The position numbers and the translations under genes are program-made. Under the pieces are notes generated by a model, which worked only from the letters and a program-made list of their open reading frames with translations, was not told where the DNA came from and did not search any database. Of a stretch of DNA of 10,149 nucleotides, positions 1 through 5,946 are shown piece after piece. Source of the stretch: Acidobacteriota bacterium (GTDB lineage Bacteria > Actinomycetota > Acidimicrobiia > Acidimicrobiales > SHLQ01); the NCBI GenBank assembly GCA_022562835.1, contig JADFOM010000072.1, positions 1 through 10,149 of the forward strand, given 5' to 3'. The stretch's first letter is position 1. Each line of letters starts with the position of its first letter.

Positions 1-824
1 TCGCTCCCGATCCCGACCAGACCGCTGCCCTTGTCGCTAGTGGAGCAACATGTATTGCTTACGAGACCGTGAGCGATGCGCAGGGGGGGCTGCCGCTGCT
101 CGCCCCGATGTCGCAGGTCGCTGGGCGCATGTCGGTTCAGGCGGGTGCGCACTGCCTCGAGGCGCCGAACGGAGGCGCTGGTTTGTTGCTGGGCGGTGTC
201 GCCGGGGTTCATTCTGCGGATGTTGTGGTACTGGGCGGCGGTGTCGTCGGCGAGAATGCCATCGAGATGGCTGTCGGACTGGGTGCGCAGGTCACGGTGC
301 TCGATCGCAACGTGGCGGTCCTCGATCGCCTCTCGCGTAGGTTTGGTCCAGCGCTTGAGACCGTGTACTCGACTGTGAGTTCGCTCGAGTCGCATGTGAT
401 CGCTGCCGACCTCGTGATCGGAGCTGTGCTCGTGCGCGGAAGTCGCGCCCCAGCGTTGGTCAGCGCGGAGATGATCCGCTCGATGTCATCGGGAGCGGTG
501 GTGGTCGATGTCGCGATCGATCAGGGTGGGTGCGTCGAGACGTCGCGGCCAACAACTCATCAGGACCCGACGTTCGTGGTAGATGACGTTGTGCACTACT
601 GCGTTGCGAACATGCCCGGTGCTGTTCCAGTCACCTCGACATACGCCCTCAACAACGCGACTCTGCCGTTCGTGTTGACGCTGTGCGACCTCGGAGTCGC
701 CGAGGCATTGAGTGCCAACGAACACCTGCGCAACGGATTGAACGTGCGTGCGGGAATGGTGACCGAGTCACATGTCGCCAAGTCGCTCGGTTATGAATTC
801 GTCGAGCCCACGGCAACCCTCTAA
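1..824 (+). CDS. ald: Alanine dehydrogenase, 5'-truncated by window edge
   Basis: This enzyme catalyses reversible NAD-dependent oxidative deamination of L-alanine to pyruvate and ammonium in the cytoplasm. The open frame runs unbroken from base 3 to the TAA at 822-824 (273 residues visible), so the GTG at 69 is internal and the true start lies upstream. The family is about 370 residues long, so roughly the first 100 are missing, including the substrate-binding lysine and histidine. Visible family marks are AYETV, then LPLLAPMSQVAGRMSVQ, the Rossmann loop VVVLGGGVVGENA, VIGAVLV, the aspartate-bearing segment VDVAIDQGGC, DPTFVVDDVVHY, and NMPGAVPVTSTYALNNATLP. The C-terminal NGLNVRAGMVTESHVAKSLG is also typical. 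No key residue is missing from the visible part. The gene ends in front of a 444-bp repeat block and converges on a sugar transferase gene. Homologues in mycobacteria also aminate glyoxylate to glycine; whether this one does cannot be read from the sequence. Confidence 0.96.
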   Translation, partial: APDPDQTAALVASGATCIAYETVSDAQGGLPLLAPMSQVAGRMSVQAGAHCLEAPNGGAGLLLGGVAGVHSADVVVLGGGVVGENAIEMAVGLGAQVTVLDRNVAVLDRLSRRFGPALETVYSTVSSLESHVIAADLVIGAVLVRGSRAPALVSAEMIRSMSSGAVVVDVAIDQGGCVETSRPTTHQDPTFVVDDVVHYCVANMPGAVPVTSTYALNNATLPFVLTLCDLGVAEALSANEHLRNGLNVRAGMVTESHVAKSLGYEFVEPTATL

Positions 825-832
825 GTACGGTC

Positions 833-849
833 TTGCCGGTCGGGACGGT
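833..849. repeat. 17-bp direct repeat, left copy (module A)
   Basis: TTGCCGGTCGGGACGGT is present here and again, without mismatch, at 1193-1209, so the two copies bracket most of the repeat block. The left copy continues into TTGCGATGTTGTG (851-863). A variant of the same module, CCGGTCGGGCCGGT followed by TGCGATGTTGTG, lies at 969-994. With a third copy inside, these look more like a repeated module than a target-site duplication. Confidence 0.75.
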
Positions 850-905
850 ATTGCGATGTTGTGTTCGGCGTATGAGTGCCGGCTGGTGTGGTTTGAGTGA
901 TGTTG

Positions 906-970
906 GGTGTCAGACACCGAGCGCTGGGTTGGTTTGGCCCCGTAGTGCATAGCGCTCGGTGTCTGACACC
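906..970. repeat. 20-bp perfect inverted repeat with nested palindromes
   Basis: The left arm GGTGTCAGACACCGAGCGCT (906-925) and the right arm (951-970) are exact reverse complements, separated by 25 bp. Each arm also contains the 13-bp palindrome GGTGTC-A-GACACC (906-918 and, in reverse, 958-970). RNA from either strand could form one 20-bp stem or two small 6-bp hairpins. Such a structure between two convergent genes could be a bidirectional terminator or the termini of a very short non-autonomous element. There is no T-run after the stem on either strand, which weakens the intrinsic-terminator reading. Confidence 0.85.
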
Positions 971-1015
971 GGTCGGGCCGGTTGCGATGTTGTGAGCGTC
1001 AGCGAGCAACTCGAA

Positions 1016-1049
1016 GGAACTCCCGAGGCCCCTTGGGCCGAAGAGTTCC
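1016..1049. repeat. Imperfect hairpin between repeat units
   Basis: The outer stem GGAACTC (1016-1022) pairs with GAGTTCC (1043-1049). An inner stem GGCCC (1027-1031) pairs with GGGCC (1035-1039) around a CTT loop, with a small asymmetric internal loop between the stems. It lies between the first and second 16-bp units. No T-tract follows on either strand, so it is better described as a structured extragenic element than as a terminator. Confidence 0.6.
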
Positions 1050-1050
1050 C

Positions 1051-1109
1051 GTGAGCGTTAGCGAGCAACTCGGTTAGTGAGTGAGCGTTAGCGATCGAAC
1101 GGCGTTTGC
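1051..1109. repeat. 59-bp perfect direct repeat, copy 1
   Basis: This segment is identical over all 59 bases to 1138-1196, and the match breaks on both sides (C versus T at the left, T versus C at the right). Each copy holds two of the 16-bp units, 30 bp apart, and ends in GATCGAACGGCGTTTGC. Perfect identity suggests a recent tandem-type duplication with an 87-bp period. Confidence 0.9.
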
Positions 1110-1137
1110 TGTTTTGCGCTGCGGTGTTTGCGATGTT

Positions 1138-1196
1138 GTGAGCGTTAGCGAGCAACTCGGTTAGTGAGTGAGCGTTAGCGATCGAACGGCGTTTGC
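1138..1196. repeat. 59-bp perfect direct repeat, copy 2
   Basis: This is the second, identical copy of the segment at 1051-1109. It is preceded by TTGCGATGT, which also precedes the first 16-bp unit at 992, so 982-1013 and 1128-1159 match over 32 bases with a single C/T difference. The copy boundaries are therefore a mosaic of at least two overlapping repeat units. Confidence 0.9.
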
Positions 1197-1209
1197 CGGT
1201 CGGGACGGT
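1193..1209. repeat. 17-bp direct repeat, right copy (module A)
   Basis: This is an exact copy of the 17-mer at 833-849, beginning inside the last bases of the second 59-bp repeat copy. It is followed by TTGCGCTTGCG rather than the TTGCGATGTTGTG that follows the left copy, so only the first half of the module is repeated here. Confidence 0.75.
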
Positions 1210-1232
1210 TTGCGCTTGCGTTCTGCGCATGA

Positions 1233-1251
1233 GCGACGCCGTAGGCGTCGC
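1233..1251. terminator. Hairpin GCGACGCC-GTA-GGCGTCGC near sugar transferase stop
   Basis: An 8-bp perfect, GC-rich stem with a 3-base loop lies 18 bp past the stop codon of the leftward sugar transferase gene. Its position and stability suit a terminator for that gene, or a transcript-end stabiliser. It lacks a U-tract, which is common for actinobacterial 3' hairpins. It could equally belong to the extragenic repeat family of this block, because it too sits in a GAGCG...GCGAACTCG context. Confidence 0.45.
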
Positions 1252-1268
1252 GAACTCGCAGCAAAGAA

Positions 1269-2747
1269 CTAGTGGTCGACGGCAGTTTCGGGGACGCTGA
1301 TGTCTTCGAGAGCTATCGACAACTCGACGTGCTCTTCAAATAGCGACCCTTGGCGCAGCACGGCGAAGAGGGTCTTGAAGAGAATCTGAATGTCGCTCCA
1401 GAACGACCACTGGTCGATATAGATGTTGTCGTACTTGATCCGTTCGGCAATCGATGTGTTGCCACGCAACCCGACGATCTGCGCGAGACCGGTGAGTCCG
1501 GCAGGCATACGGTGGCGATCGACGTAGCCGGGGATGCGGGACTCGAAGTGTTCCACAAACGCCGGCCGCTCGGGTCGTGGACCGACCAATGACATGTCGC
1601 CGCGCAGCACGTTGTAGAGCTGCGGTAGTTCGTCGATCGCGGTCCGCCTCAGGAGCGACCCCCAGCCTGTCACGCGATCCTCGGCAAGCCACTGTGTGTC
1701 GCTTGACTTGGATGGTCGCATGGTGCGCAGCTTGAGCAGCTCGAATGACTTGTCGTGCTGACCGACACGCTCCTGGCGAAACAGGACGTCGCCTCTGTCA
1801 CTGAGCCGGACACCGATCGCTGCCACGAGAATGATTGGAGAGGCGAGGAGCAGTCCGAGGCCAGAGACGAGGATGTCGAAGCCTCGCTTGAGGAGTGCGC
1901 CTAATCGAGGGTAGGCAGCGCGCTGTAGACGTACGAGCGGGTAGCCGCGCACACGGTCGGGAGAAAGGGAGTCGAGTCCAAGACCCATCTCATAGAGCCG
2001 CGGAACCACGAAGACAGACAAACCCGCGGAGGACGCCTTGCGAATCGAAGAGATCAGTCCTGGGCCGAGGACGCCGATCGGAGCGAGGATCACGCGGTCG
2101 GCCCGGTGTTCTCGAGCAACTTCGTCGATGTTGTAGAGACTCCCGAGCACGGGGCTGGCGTTGTGATCGTCGTGGGCCAGACCGGCGGTCACGAATCCGA
2201 GTACATCGACGCCATAGGTGGGTCGTGCGTTGATCTCTACTGCGAGTTCCTGAGCGAGTCGGCCGACACCAATGATTAGGACCCGTGAGCGGAGTTGTCC
2301 ACGCTTCCAGGCCCGCCGCAACACCGTCGACCCGACCTGTTGGCCGATCAAGGCTCCCAGGATCACCGCACCCGCGAGCAGCATCGCGGATCCGAGCGAG
2401 GGATCCTCGATCGGCGTCGCGGCGATGATCCCGAAACCGACGAGTGCACCGAGACCGCCAGCGGCAAATACGTGTGAGACGATCGACGAGAGGTCTGGCA
2501 CCATACGCGTGCGGAACAGCCCCTTACCAGCGCAGAGCACGATTACAGACGTGGTTACCGTGAGACCGCCCTGCCATGTGATGTCGAGCAGTTCAGTGGC
2601 CGCTATTCCTCCGCTCACGGTGCCCATGATCGCGATTGTGGTCAGATAGAACGCGGCACGCCGCGCGGGGTTTGACGGGGCGTTCATCCGCTCAACGGGT
2701 CGTTCATCACGGAAAGTGGGAACGGGCGCGGCCAAGTCGATCACCAT
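1269..2747 (-). CDS. Polyprenyl-phosphate sugar phosphotransferase (exopolysaccharide type)
   Basis: The product is predicted to be a membrane phosphoglycosyl transferase that loads the first sugar-1-phosphate onto undecaprenyl phosphate for polysaccharide assembly. From the ATG at 2747 it is 492 residues. Hydrophobic segments lie near residues 34-50, 60-75, 92-110 and 120-140. A Rossmann-like fold follows (VLIIGVGRLAQELA, about 156-169), then a membrane-anchoring segment after KRGFDI (about 287-312). The C-terminal catalytic domain has LRRTAIDELPQL, with the expected Asp-Glu pair at about 372-373, and GDMSLVGPRPERP (about 383-395). The domain order matches WbaP/CpsE-type family members. The frame stays open to a TTG at 2861, but the added residues look non-coding and a promoter-like pair overlaps that site, so I chose the first ATG; no start has a good Shine-Dalgarno sequence. 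No flippase, polymerase or glycosyltransferase gene is in view, so the sugar and polymer are unknown. Confidence 0.93.
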   Translation of the reverse strand: MVIDLAAPVPTFRDERPVERMNAPSNPARRAAFYLTTIAIMGTVSGGIAATELLDITWQGGLTVTTSVIVLCAGKGLFRTRMVPDLSSIVSHVFAAGGLGALVGFGIIAATPIEDPSLGSAMLLAGAVILGALIGQQVGSTVLRRAWKRGQLRSRVLIIGVGRLAQELAVEINARPTYGVDVLGFVTAGLAHDDHNASPVLGSLYNIDEVAREHRADRVILAPIGVLGPGLISSIRKASSAGLSVFVVPRLYEMGLGLDSLSPDRVRGYPLVRLQRAAYPRLGALLKRGFDILVSGLGLLLASPIILVAAIGVRLSDRGDVLFRQERVGQHDKSFELLKLRTMRPSKSSDTQWLAEDRVTGWGSLLRRTAIDELPQLYNVLRGDMSLVGPRPERPAFVEHFESRIPGYVDRHRMPAGLTGLAQIVGLRGNTSIAERIKYDNIYIDQWSFWSDIQILFKTLFAVLRQGSLFEEHVELSIALEDISVPETAVDH

Positions 2748-2860
2748 GGAGGAGTCCGGTTCCCTCACTGGCGCGATCCGATGTATCGACCTAATTCCGC
2801 TCACAAACGACCTGTCCGGCTGCCCCCTCGTGTGGAGCAGTCCATGAATCACTCGGGCCA

Positions 2861-2890
2861 ACCGTACGGTAAGTCACCGAAAAAGGTCAA
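2861..2890 (-). promoter_or_regulatory. Candidate promoter for the sugar transferase gene
   Basis: Read leftward, TTGACC (2890-2885) and TACGGT (2866-2861) are 18 bp apart and resemble -35 and -10 elements of a housekeeping sigma factor. Transcription would begin at about 2855, upstream of the ATG at 2747 but downstream of the alternative TTG at 2861. This is an inference from consensus resemblance only. Confidence 0.35.
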
Positions 2891-2942
2891 GATGGCAGAG
2901 GATCTAGTTCACTCAGTGTGACCGTCCACCACAGGTCGTGTT

Positions 2943-2960
2943 GCCCTGGCTCCCCAGGGC
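2943..2960. promoter_or_regulatory. 7-bp inverted repeat upstream of glutamate dehydrogenase
   Basis: GCCCTGG-CTCC-CCAGGGC is a perfect dyad with a 4-base centre, 33 bp before the glutamate dehydrogenase ATG. It overlaps a weak promoter-like pair, TTGCCC (2941-2946) and TAATAA (2963-2968), 16 bp apart. If that promoter is real, the dyad covers its spacer, where a repressor could act. It could instead form a leader hairpin. Neither role is proven. Confidence 0.35.
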
Positions 2961-2992
2961 GGTAATAACGGTGCACTACCATCCGATGGGAG

Positions 2993-4246
2993 ATGGTGTC
3001 CAACAATCTCTACGAAACAGCGCAGCGGCAATTTGAGCGCGCCGCGGATCTTGTTGATCTCCCCGTGGCGTACCGCACGATTCTTAGCTCGCCCAAGAAT
3101 GAGATCATCGTCAACTTCCCTGTCCTGATGGACGACGGCGCCTACCGTTTGTTTCGCGGCTATCGAATCCAGCACAACAACCTGCTCGGTCCCTACAAGG
3201 GTGGCATTCGGTTCAGCGAGTACGTCGACCTCGATGAAGTCAAAGCCCTCGCCACCTGGATGACCTGGAAGACCGCCCTGATGGGGCTTCCCTTCGGCGG
3301 TGCCAAGGGCGGCATCACGATGGACCCTCGCATGCACTCTCGCGACGAGCTCAGACGCATCGTACGGCGCTTCACCCACGCGTTGGGCAACAACATTGGC
3401 CCCGAGCACGACATTCCCGCACCCGATCTCGGTTCGAACGCAGAGGCAATGGTGTGGATGATGGACACATACGCCAATTCGGTCGATGGTGGCCAGAACG
3501 TCAAGCGGGTCGTGACCGGCAAGACGGTTGAGTGCGGCGGCAGCGTTGGCCGCGACAAGGCAACCGGACAGGGCGTGGCCTTCTGTCTCGCACATCATCT
3601 CGAACTGTCGGGTCGGGCTGTCTCCGACGTCAGCATTGCCATTCAGGGCTTCGGTAACGTCGGTGAACACACCGCCCGCGTCCTGACCGCGATGGGTGCT
3701 CGCGTGATCGCAATCGCGGACATGAGTGGAGCGATCGAGTGCAGCGATGGTCTGGATCCAGAATCGCTTTGGTTTCACGTGAACAAGACCGGTGGGGTGG
3801 TGGGCTATCCCGATAGCAGAGAGCTTTCCGCCGATGAGTTCTTCTCGGTGGATGCTGATGTGCTCATCCCGGCGGCCATCGAGAATCAGATCACGGTCGA
3901 CCGCGTCGAGCGAATCAAGGCATCGATTATCGTCGAGGCAGCAAATGGTCCAACCACACCGGAGGCGGAGCTTCAGCTAATAGAACGCGGGGTCGAAATC
4001 CTCCCCGACATCATCGCCAACGCGGGCGGCGTGGTCGTGTCCTACTTCGAGTGGATTCAGAACAAGATGTCGCAGCAGTGGTCACTGGCCACCGTCGATG
4101 AGGAACTGCGCAAACTCATGTGGGATGCCTGTGATCGCGTCGAAGAAAGGCGCCTAGCATTGAGGTGTTCCCGCCGTGACGCCGCCTATGCGGTCGCACT
4201 CGATCGTCTCCGCACCGTTTATGACCAGCGCGGCATCTTTCCCTAG
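2993..4246 (+). CDS. gdh: Glutamate dehydrogenase (Glu/Leu/Phe/Val dehydrogenase family)
   Basis: This cytoplasmic enzyme is predicted to interconvert glutamate with 2-oxoglutarate and ammonium using NAD(P). At 417 residues it has the usual length of the RocG/GudB-like hexameric class. The N-terminal domain shows GPYKGGIRFS, KALATWMTWKTAL and the catalytic-lysine motif LPFGGAKGGI, then IPAPDLGSNAEAMVWMMDTY with the conserved aspartate. The dinucleotide domain starts at about residue 182 (GGSVGRDKATGQGVAF) and has the Rossmann loop QGFGNVGEHTARVL; the strand-end aspartate in AIADMSG fits NAD use but does not prove it. Later marks are IVEAANGPTTPEA, LPDIIANAGGVVVSYFEW and DAAYAVALDRL. Leucine or valine dehydrogenase is less likely because those are shorter. 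A GGGAG directly abuts the ATG, so the GTG one codon later may be the true start. The gene diverges from the sugar transferase and converges on DUF1501 with 18 bp between stops. Confidence 0.95.
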   Translation: MVSNNLYETAQRQFERAADLVDLPVAYRTILSSPKNEIIVNFPVLMDDGAYRLFRGYRIQHNNLLGPYKGGIRFSEYVDLDEVKALATWMTWKTALMGLPFGGAKGGITMDPRMHSRDELRRIVRRFTHALGNNIGPEHDIPAPDLGSNAEAMVWMMDTYANSVDGGQNVKRVVTGKTVECGGSVGRDKATGQGVAFCLAHHLELSGRAVSDVSIAIQGFGNVGEHTARVLTAMGARVIAIADMSGAIECSDGLDPESLWFHVNKTGGVVGYPDSRELSADEFFSVDADVLIPAAIENQITVDRVERIKASIIVEAANGPTTPEAELQLIERGVEILPDIIANAGGVVVSYFEWIQNKMSQQWSLATVDEELRKLMWDACDRVEERRLALRCSRRDAAYAVALDRLRTVYDQRGIFP

Positions 4247-4264
4247 CACCCGTTCGGCGTTTCG

Positions 4265-5938
4265 CTACCAGCCCGGCAGCCAGCCCATGACGTCGACGAT
4301 TACGTGGCCGGTGCCGGCGTGGTTGTAGATGGAGATCTGGCCGTTTGCGCCGACTTTGGCGATGACGAGGTTGGGGACGTCGTCGCCGGGGATGGTGTTG
4401 ACGTTGGAGGCGTGTGGTTTGGGTGCGCCGGCTGGCCAGACGGTGAGGTAGCTGCGGGCGCTTGCCTGGGTTGAGGTGACGTTGCATACAACGGCGCCTG
4501 CGTTGGCGGGGACTCCGCCGACGCCGGTGACTTTGAGGTTGTGGGTGGTTTGTGGCCCGTAGGGGCTGGGCACACCTTCGCGTGTGTCGAGCAGACGGGC
4601 GGGCACCAGTGGCGCGAACAACGTGCCCGGCGGCGGTATGAGGGCCCTGCGCTGGGACGGCTTCCCCGTCTTGACGCCGGGGCGATGAAGTATGTCGAGC
4701 GGCGCGAAGTGACGGCCCAGTATCGCCGCTGAGCTCAACCCGAACCAGCGCTCGATGAAGGTCGAGTAGTAGCGGCGGTAGTCGATGGCGACGGGCACGT
4801 CACCGCGTGCGGTCAGCTTGGCGAGGTTCGGTCGCGGACCGTAATGACCACCTTTGACTTGGCGCCCGGCCACGATCATCGTCGATGCTGAACCGTGGTC
4901 GGTCCCGCTCGAGCCGTTGGCCTCGCCGCGACGACCGAATTCAGAGAACGTCATGAGCGTGACCCTGTTGGCCAGACCGGGATCGAGCCGTTGAAAGAAG
5001 GCTTCGATGCCGGCGTCGAGCTCTGCGAGCAGTTCCGCGTGGGGTTTGGCCTGGAAATCGTGGGTGTCGAAACTACCGAGTTCGACGTTGAGGATCCGCG
5101 AGCCGACGTCGAGGTTTATCAGGCGGGCACAGAGTCTGAGCTGTGCGGCCAAATCATCGTCGCCGTTCGTGCGAGACGCTGGAGCGAGCCGGCCCGCGAC
5201 CTTGACCATATCGGCCATCGAATCGGCGACTACGTTGCCCAATTGACCCTTGCCATGGTTGATCTGAGCGAACCCTTTGGCAGCGTTGATGTTGTTGGTG
5301 ACATGCGGATCCTTGCGGCTTGCACCCCAGAGGCTGCCGCTGGGCGGCAGACCGATAGTGTCGATCGTCTGGCCTTTCATGTGCAGCGGAGTGCCCGAGT
5401 AGCCGACCGAAACACCCGAGATCAGGTCAAGGCCCATGCGATCGACGGTTCGTCCCGCCCAACCGCTGCGAAAGTTTGGGCTTGTGCGACCGTCCATCCA
5501 CTTGGCCATCGCGTTGAAGTGGCTGTGGTCATAGACCGGATCTCCGACGCCGTGCACGAAGGCCACATCGCCGCGGTCATAACGGGCCTTGAGCGAGCGC
5601 AGCGAGGGATGTAGAGCGAAACCTTTGTCGACGCGATGTGCAGTCGCCGGATTGAGCGCGAGCGAGCCGCGTAGGGAGCGGTAGCGGCTGTCGCCGATCG
5701 GTGCGACGGTATTGAGCCCGTCGTTGCCGCCCATCAGCGTCACAATCACCAATACGGCGTCTCTAGAACCCAGGCTCGGCCCGGCAAAGGCTTCGCCTAC
5801 CAGCAGCCGGGGGCTGATCGCAGCGGTCCCTGCGACGGTGAGAAGTCCTTGCAGGAATCGCCTGCGGGCGACTGCATACGGAGTGTCGTATACCCGGTGG
5901 TGGGTGGTGACTGCGCTGGAGGTGGTCCGGGTATCCAT
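4265..5938 (-). CDS. DUF1501 protein with Tat-type signal and C-terminal surface domain
   Basis: This 557-residue protein belongs to the DUF1501 family, which is related in fold to alkaline phosphatases and sulfatases; no reaction is established. Residues 25-30 (RRRFLQ) followed by a hydrophobic stretch to about 41 form a twin-arginine-type export signal. DUF1501 marks are VTLMGGNDGLNT (about 67-77), YDHSHFNAMAKWMDG (136-150), FDTHDFQ (290-296) and TFSEFGRRGEANGSSGTDHG (330-349); the His/Asp residues of the last two are candidate metal ligands. After a proline-rich linker, residues 441-557 form a separate domain (PARLLDTREG, GVGGVPANAGAVVCNVT, YLTVWPAG, DVMGW) of a type I know from secreted actinobacterial proteins. 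The frame is open to 6172, but the ATG at 5938, preceded by GAGAAA and placed 8 bp after the DUF1800 stop, is the natural start. Codons in the last domain are almost all C-ending, unlike the rest of the gene. The product is probably exported and surface-associated. Confidence 0.93.
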   Translation of the reverse strand: MDTRTTSSAVTTHHRVYDTPYAVARRRFLQGLLTVAGTAAISPRLLVGEAFAGPSLGSRDAVLVIVTLMGGNDGLNTVAPIGDSRYRSLRGSLALNPATAHRVDKGFALHPSLRSLKARYDRGDVAFVHGVGDPVYDHSHFNAMAKWMDGRTSPNFRSGWAGRTVDRMGLDLISGVSVGYSGTPLHMKGQTIDTIGLPPSGSLWGASRKDPHVTNNINAAKGFAQINHGKGQLGNVVADSMADMVKVAGRLAPASRTNGDDDLAAQLRLCARLINLDVGSRILNVELGSFDTHDFQAKPHAELLAELDAGIEAFFQRLDPGLANRVTLMTFSEFGRRGEANGSSGTDHGSASTMIVAGRQVKGGHYGPRPNLAKLTARGDVPVAIDYRRYYSTFIERWFGLSSAAILGRHFAPLDILHRPGVKTGKPSQRRALIPPPGTLFAPLVPARLLDTREGVPSPYGPQTTHNLKVTGVGGVPANAGAVVCNVTSTQASARSYLTVWPAGAPKPHASNVNTIPGDDVPNLVIAKVGANGQISIYNHAGTGHVIVDVMGWLPGW

Positions 5939-5946
5939 GGTGTTTC

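Larger units (their letters stand above)
992..1183. repeat. Five copies of a 16-bp extragenic unit
   Basis: The unit GTGAGCGTYAGCGAKC occurs at 992-1007, 1051-1066, 1081-1096, 1138-1153 and 1168-1183. The copies differ only at the Y position (C in the first) and at the K position (T in the third and fifth). Start-to-start spacing alternates: 59, 30, 57 and 30 bp. Most copies are followed by AACTCG or GAACGG. All five point the same way, so this is a directional repeat rather than a set of palindromes. Its role is unknown. Confidence 0.8.
825..1268. other. Gene-free, repeat-rich intergenic block
   Basis: These 444 bp separate the convergent ends of ald and the sugar transferase gene. I find no credible gene in them. 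They are built from several short modules, listed separately: CCGGTCGGG[A/C]CGGT followed by TTGCGATGTTGTG, a 20-bp inverted repeat, five copies of GTGAGCGTYAGCGAKC, a 59-bp perfect duplication, and two small hairpins. The layering suggests REP-like or MITE-like extragenic elements that accumulated in a tolerant spot between two 3' ends. The hairpins could also end transcription from both sides, but none has a T-tract. The only long reading frame here (minus strand, 910-1230) gives an internally repeated peptide dictated by the DNA repeats and is not a convincing gene. Confidence 0.8.

Noticed and set aside
833..1209. A transposon or integron-like element bounded by the 17-bp direct repeats.
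   Set aside because: A third variant of the same module lies inside (969-994), there is no transposase or integrase, and no terminal inverted repeats match the boundaries.
910..1230. A 106-codon minus-strand frame through the repeat block with an internally repeated peptide (SIANAHSLTELLANAH twice).
   Set aside because: The peptide repeat follows directly from the 59-bp DNA duplication and the 16-bp units. There is no ribosome site, no domain resemblance and no neighbour logic, so a spurious frame is more likely.
825..1268. A CRISPR array.
   Set aside because: The repeats are 16 or 59 bp with alternating, partly identical spacers, no conserved repeat of typical length, and no cas genes in the window.
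2909..3778. A 289-codon minus-strand frame opposite glutamate dehydrogenase.
   Set aside because: It lies wholly antisense to a strongly conserved gene in high-GC DNA and resembles no known protein; it is a shadow frame.
4247..4264. A terminator between the convergent glutamate dehydrogenase and DUF1501 genes.
   Set aside because: The 18-bp gap contains no stem or T-tract; any termination signal would have to lie inside the opposing gene.
4895..5614. A 239-codon plus-strand frame opposite the DUF1501 gene.
   Set aside because: It is antisense to conserved DUF1501 motifs, has no family features and no ribosome site.
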